The translations under genes and the position numbers were made by a program. Below, piece after piece: positions 60,436 through 64,000 of a DNA stretch of 64,000 nt. This DNA comes from Rhodospirillales bacterium (GTDB taxonomy: Bacteria; Pseudomonadota; Alphaproteobacteria; SMXQ01), in the NCBI GenBank assembly GCA_018666775.1, contig JABIXC010000017.1, forward strand, positions 310,001 to 374,000, read 5' to 3'. Each line of letters opens with the position of its first letter. Within the stretch, counting starts at the first letter, position 1. Under the pieces are notes generated by a model. The model did not search any database. It was not told the DNA's origin and saw only the letters and a list, made by a program, of their open reading frames with translations.

Positions 60436-61161
60436 ATGGCATTTTCCAGCTGGCGCGGCGTCGTAGGCATGATCAACCCCACCATGCGTCCAGGCATGAC
60501 CGAAGAGGTCATCCGCCTGTTGCCCGAAGGCATCGGTATCATTCCGCTGTTCATCGACATCACCAAGGGCACGCGCGAAGAATTTGAGACCGTCATGGCG
60601 GGCTATGAAGAACAGATTGAACGCCTTGTTCCCCATGAACCGGACTTCATTCACCCCAACGGCGCGCCGCCCTTCATGGTCCACGGCCTTGCAGGGGAAG
60701 CAAAGATTGTTGATGACTGGGAAAAGAAATACAAAATTCCCATCTTTACCGCCGGTCAGAACCACATTGCCGCCATGCATGCTTTGGGCATCAAATCCTT
60801 TGTCGGGGCCACCTATTTTTCAGGTGAGATCAACAACACCTTCAGCACCTATTTCACCGATGCCGGCTTTAATGTCCAAGCCATGGCCGGGATTGATGTG
60901 CCCTTTAACAAGGTTCAGGAACTGTCTGGTGAAATGATCTACAGCCACATCAAAAAGGAATTTCTGGCCCAGACCTCTGCCGATGCGATTTACATGCTGG
61001 GCTCAGGCTGGCGAACACTCGACATCATTGAATTGCTGGAAGAAGACCTGTCAGTGCCCGTGATTCATCCGGTTACAGCGCGTGTTTGGGAATTCCAGAA
61101 ACGCCTTCACGTCCATGAACCCCGTGAAGGCTATGGGTATTTACTCTCAGAATTGCCCTAA
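60436..61161 (+). CDS. Asp/Glu racemase superfamily protein (maleate isomerase/arylmalonate decarboxylase-like) without cysteine
   Basis: A 241-residue protein aligned by pattern with the maleate cis-trans isomerase/arylmalonate decarboxylase group: GVVGMINPTMRPGM near the start, FIHPNGAPPFMVHG where the first catalytic Cys usually lies, GIKSFVGATYFSGEINNTF in the middle and IYMLGSGWRTLDII where the second lies. I count no cysteine at all in the protein, so the normal Cys-based mechanism cannot operate. GGGAG is 8 bp before the ATG; the longer open frame from 60328 overlaps the previous gene and is rejected. Soluble; substrate unknown. Confidence 0.75.
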   Translation: MAFSSWRGVVGMINPTMRPGMTEEVIRLLPEGIGIIPLFIDITKGTREEFETVMAGYEEQIERLVPHEPDFIHPNGAPPFMVHGLAGEAKIVDDWEKKYKIPIFTAGQNHIAAMHALGIKSFVGATYFSGEINNTFSTYFTDAGFNVQAMAGIDVPFNKVQELSGEMIYSHIKKEFLAQTSADAIYMLGSGWRTLDIIELLEEDLSVPVIHPVTARVWEFQKRLHVHEPREGYGYLLSELP

Positions 61162-62360
61162 TGTGTAAGGCGTTTTTCTTCTCGCCCAATCAAGATTGAG
61201 AACAAAAAAGCCCCTGCCCCACAGATCGCAAACACCCAGGCACCGCCCTGCCAACCGCCTGCCATGAAAACGACGGCGGCGATTAAGGGCGGGCCGATGA
61301 ATTGGCCCAAATGCGATCCCTGTACCAAAAGACCGTTGGTGGTGCCAATTTGGCGCGGGCTGGGCGCGAACACTGGCGCGCCACCCAAAACCCCGGCGGG
61401 TAACATCCCCACCAACCCGGAATAGACCAGACAGGCCATAAATCGCGCGCCATCGGGCAAAACATCGAGGAAAATGGCAGGACCGGCGATACATAAAACA
61501 ATCGCTGAAACGCCGATGATGCGGGCGCGTTCAACGCCTTTATGCAAAAGCCAGCCCCCCAAAAGGTTTCCGGGTAAATTGATGACAACCACCAGAACCG
61601 TCATCAAGGCCGCCGTTGCAACGGGCAGTCCCCGTTGTTCGACCAGAAAAGTTGGCAGCCACACCATCAGAGCAATCCAGGCGAGGGTATAGAAAGAAAA
61701 ACAGATGGCCAAAAGCCAAGGCCCACGGGTCTTGAGTGTGATTGCCATATTGCGCAGCAAATCCTCCGGGGGTGCTTTGTTGGCACCATTCCCACCCCGC
61801 ATCGCCACAGCCATCACCAAAAGCCACAATGCACTAATGCCCGCCATCACCAGCCAACTGCCGCGCCAACCGTAAGCACCCTGAATATAGGGCGATAGAA
61901 ACAGCATCAGCCCAACACCGGTTGGCATAAATGCCCCCCACATCCCCGTCGCCAGGGGGCGGTCTTTGGGGGTTGTGGCAGATGCGATGATGGAAGGGGC
62001 CGTTATCACCGTGATCAAAAAGCCAAAGCCTTCGATAAAGCGGGTCAGAAGAAGCACAAAGGCGCTTTCGGTATAGGCACCAGCCAGCGCACCAAGCGCC
62101 ATCAGGGCCATTCCCAAAAGGGCAGGCCTAATATGTCCCAAACGGTCTGAAACCAGACCAACAGCCATGCCGAAAATCATGCCGGTGGCCGAAAAAATAG
62201 AAACCACCCAGCCAGCCCGCACCATATCCATGGCAAATTCCACGCGCATGGCAGGCAAGGCCGCAGGCACCTTGCCAATATGGGCCGCGCCAATGATGCC
62301 GGCACCAAAGGCCGCAATAACGGCGAACCAGCGGGTCGCCTCAGAAGTTTGTTGGTTCAT
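61158..62360 (-). CDS. MFS transporter (CynX/NarK-like)
   Basis: A 400-residue major facilitator with twelve helices. AHIGKVPAALPAMRVEFAMD, GMAVGLVSDRLGHIRPALL and RFIEGFGFLITVITAPSII in the first half, and PVATAALMTVLVVVINLPGNLLGGWLLHKG in the second, fit the cyanate/nitrate-like MFS subgroup. Convergent with the racemase-like gene, overlapping by 4 bp at the stops. Substrate unknown. Confidence 0.87.
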   Translation of the reverse strand: MNQQTSEATRWFAVIAAFGAGIIGAAHIGKVPAALPAMRVEFAMDMVRAGWVVSIFSATGMIFGMAVGLVSDRLGHIRPALLGMALMALGALAGAYTESAFVLLLTRFIEGFGFLITVITAPSIIASATTPKDRPLATGMWGAFMPTGVGLMLFLSPYIQGAYGWRGSWLVMAGISALWLLVMAVAMRGGNGANKAPPEDLLRNMAITLKTRGPWLLAICFSFYTLAWIALMVWLPTFLVEQRGLPVATAALMTVLVVVINLPGNLLGGWLLHKGVERARIIGVSAIVLCIAGPAIFLDVLPDGARFMACLVYSGLVGMLPAGVLGGAPVFAPSPRQIGTTNGLLVQGSHLGQFIGPPLIAAVVFMAGGWQGGAWVFAICGAGAFLFSILIGREEKRLTH

Positions 62361-62396
62361 GGCGATCTTATTTGGCCGCTTTTTGCATGGGCTCCA

Positions 62397-63389
62397 CTAG
62401 ATATTAACCGCCGCCATTTGGCGTTCTGGGTAGCGGGTTCCGGCGGCTGCACCGGGGGGGCAAATTTCGCCAATCAATGCCAATTCTTCGGCACTGAACT
62501 GAACCTCCATTGCCGCCAGATTGTCTTCCAGATGATTGCGCGATTTTGACGATGGAATGGGAATGATGTCATCGCCTTGATGCAACAACCAGGCAATGGA
62601 AAGGCATGGCAGGGAGATGCCCTTGGACTTGGCAATGTCATTCAACTTGTTCAAAAGAACGGCGTTGTGTTCCATGTTTTCACCCTGATAGCGCGGGCTT
62701 TCACGCCGGCGATCATCTTCGGGAATATCATCGACCTTGAAAAACTGGCCCGAAAGAATGCCCCGGCCCAAAGGCGCATAAGCCATAAAGCCCATGCCAT
62801 GTTTGCGCACCGCATCGATGTTGCCAAATTCTTCTGGATCGCGGGTAAACAGGGAATATTCGATCTGCAACGATGCTATCGGGTGCACCGCCCATGCCCG
62901 TTTAATGGATTCTGGTGATGCTTCGGAAAGGGCGATGTAGCGGGTTTTGCCCTCTTTCACCATTTCCGCCAATGTGCCCACGGAATCTTCAATCGGGACA
63001 GAGGGGTCCACCCGTGACATGCACAGCACGTCCAGGCAGTCTATCTTCAGGCGCTGGAGGCTTTCTTCGCAGGTTTTGCGCAAATAATCCGCCGTCCCGG
63101 AACCGGATTTATCGCCCGGGTCCTTGGAACGCATGGAGCCGGTTTTGGAATGGATCACGACCTGATCGCGCTTTCCGGCAATGGCCTTGCCGATCAGGGT
63201 CTGGTTGTGCCCTTCGCCATATGAATGAGAGGTATCCAGGAAATTCACCCCCATATCCATGGCCCGATGAATGGTTGCAATGCATTCATCATCATCCTGG
63301 GCACCGTAACACCCAGACATAGACATGCAGCCAAGGCCCATGCGGGAAACCTGATAATCGGTGACACTGCCAAAGGGGATCATTTTCAT
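62397..63389 (-). CDS. Aldo/keto reductase
   Basis: A 330-residue TIM-barrel NADPH-dependent oxidoreductase. It has GLGCMSMSGCYG, NFLDTSHSYGEGHNQTLIGKA with the catalytic Asp and Tyr, HSKTGSMRS with the catalytic Lys, RIDPSVPIED-like (SRVDPSVPIEDSVGTL), and QIEYSLFTRDPE, typical of AKR11/AKR13-type YajO/IolS-like enzymes. The ATG at 63389 follows AGAGG at a usual distance; the ORF extends upstream without a site. Adjacent to the MFS gene by 36 bp and possibly cotranscribed. Confidence 0.87.
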   Translation of the reverse strand: MKMIPFGSVTDYQVSRMGLGCMSMSGCYGAQDDDECIATIHRAMDMGVNFLDTSHSYGEGHNQTLIGKAIAGKRDQVVIHSKTGSMRSKDPGDKSGSGTADYLRKTCEESLQRLKIDCLDVLCMSRVDPSVPIEDSVGTLAEMVKEGKTRYIALSEASPESIKRAWAVHPIASLQIEYSLFTRDPEEFGNIDAVRKHGMGFMAYAPLGRGILSGQFFKVDDIPEDDRRRESPRYQGENMEHNAVLLNKLNDIAKSKGISLPCLSIAWLLHQGDDIIPIPSSKSRNHLEDNLAAMEVQFSAEELALIGEICPPGAAAGTRYPERQMAAVNI

Positions 63390-63475
63390 AAAAATTTGCC
63401 TCTCAAATTTCGGACGCGGTTTGCGATGTGGCAAAACCCTATCCTGCCAGCAGAACCAAGGCAAGATGACTGATC

Positions 63476-64000
63476 TTATCGCCGTTTTTTACCCGTAATC
63501 ATGGACCAGATCAGGTTTTCGCCATGAAGCAGAGACGAAAGGATCACCCCACAAAAATGAATAGCAATCAGTGCCAGAAAACCACTGGCCAGCACCTCAT
63601 GGACCTCCAAAAGGGCTTTGCCAAGCGAGCGCCCGAAAATCGCTTTCAAAAACCCGAAAGGCCCGGCACCCCAGCTCATGCCGTAACCGATCACACCACT
63701 GCCCACGACCAAACAGAGGCCAAACAGCAGGACCATAATCATGGCCCCGGCTAAAGGGCTATGGCCCATGGTGTGGGCCGGCTTCAATGCCACCGTATCT
63801 TTCAAGTCATTGATCACCACCGTTGGGCCATGAACAAAATCTGTAAAACGGGCATGAACCGGGCCGATAAAGCCCCAACCAACGCGCAGCGCAACCAAAA
63901 GGCCAATGAAATAACCTGACCACACATGGGCCAGCATATAATGGTCTTCAGTGAACCAGGCGACCGTAAACAAAATTACAACCGTCCAATGGGAAAACCG
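63476..64000 (-). CDS. Cytochrome b561-family protein, 5' end outside window
   Basis: Frame open from the right edge of the window to 63476, 174 codons visible. Reads RFSHWTVVILF at the edge (first haem-ligand histidine), then HVWSGYFIGLLVALRVGWGFIG, GHSPLAGAMIMVLLFGLCLV and EVHEVLASGFLALIAIHFCGVI with further histidines, the pattern of Ni/Fe-hydrogenase-type b561 cytochromes. Four membrane helices bind two haems b. It likely pairs with a cytochrome c or dehydrogenase gene beyond the window. Ends in KKRR on the cytoplasmic side. Confidence 0.85.
   Translation of the reverse strand, partial: RFSHWTVVILFTVAWFTEDHYMLAHVWSGYFIGLLVALRVGWGFIGPVHARFTDFVHGPTVVINDLKDTVALKPAHTMGHSPLAGAMIMVLLFGLCLVVGSGVIGYGMSWGAGPFGFLKAIFGRSLGKALLEVHEVLASGFLALIAIHFCGVILSSLLHGENLIWSMITGKKRR

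Noticed and set aside
1-64000. CRISPR array, prophage, insertion sequence or attachment site
   Set aside because: No regularly spaced direct repeats, transposase, integrase or phage structural genes were recognised; the two tRNA genes are not flanked by an integrase or obvious duplicated 3' end.

Overview
The window is a gene-dense bacterial chromosome segment of moderate GC content with no gene-free stretch longer than about 300 bases. A homologue of the mitochondrial complex I accessory subunit NDUFS4 (11329..11625), the alphaproteobacterial style of the solute-binding proteins and the Mrp-type antiporter layout point to an alphaproteobacterium, probably a free-living Rhodospirillales-like heterotroph. 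This placement is inferred from gene content only. No phage, insertion sequence, CRISPR array or rRNA was seen. There are two tRNA genes.

Layout. 1-6.2 kb: cysteine synthase (cut by the window edge), cystathionine beta-lyase, hisI, the molybdate transporter modABC and a GhrA-type hydroxyacid dehydrogenase, all on +. 6.2-11 kb, on -: a family 9 glycosyltransferase, two long paralogous pentapeptide-repeat proteins and a 2OG-Fe(II) oxygenase-like protein. 11.2-16.8 kb: tRNA-Arg, the complex I subunit, a YeiH-type permease, tRNA-Pro, a small exported protein, a TctC-like binding protein with an extra C-terminal domain, a flavoprotein and a small membrane protein. 16.8-25.7 kb, on -: a hybrid sensor kinase with an NMT1-like periplasmic sensor, a superfamily 2 helicase, the nucleotide-sugar set fcl-gmd-galE in which gmd carries one in-frame amber codon, a DUF192 protein and a double cold-shock-domain protein. 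26-33.4 kb, on +: an Mrp-type cation/proton antiporter operon with three NuoL/M/N-like subunits. 33.4-38.2 kb, on -: a complete branched-chain amino acid type ABC transporter (livK-H-M-G-F). 38-41.6 kb: a ChaN-like lipoprotein, an unknown protein, a Sel1-repeat protein and a radical SAM enzyme.

The right third looks like accessory catabolism. On + are three tandem paralogous cupins and a dihaem cytochrome c (41.9-44.6 kb). Facing them on - are a signal-less TAXI-like binding protein, a DUF120 (CTP-dependent riboflavin kinase-like) protein, a double 4Fe-4S QueG/reductive-dehalogenase-like protein and a GST. From 49.1 to 56.9 kb a compact - strand operon combines a cupin, three TctC-like periplasmic binding proteins, three two-domain VOC proteins and a hydroxyacid dehydrogenase, with no transporter membrane subunits. 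The + strand then holds an MFS permease, a GcvR-like ACT protein, an SpmA-SpmB fusion and an Asp/Glu racemase superfamily enzyme without any cysteine. The window closes on - with an MFS permease, an aldo/keto reductase and a b-type cytochrome cut by the edge.

The strongest leads are the amber-interrupted gmd, the shared basic C-terminal domain on three TctC-like proteins, the 49-57 kb operon, the 44.5-47.4 kb flavin/Fe-S cluster, and the pairing of pentapeptide-repeat proteins with a putative 2OG oxygenase.
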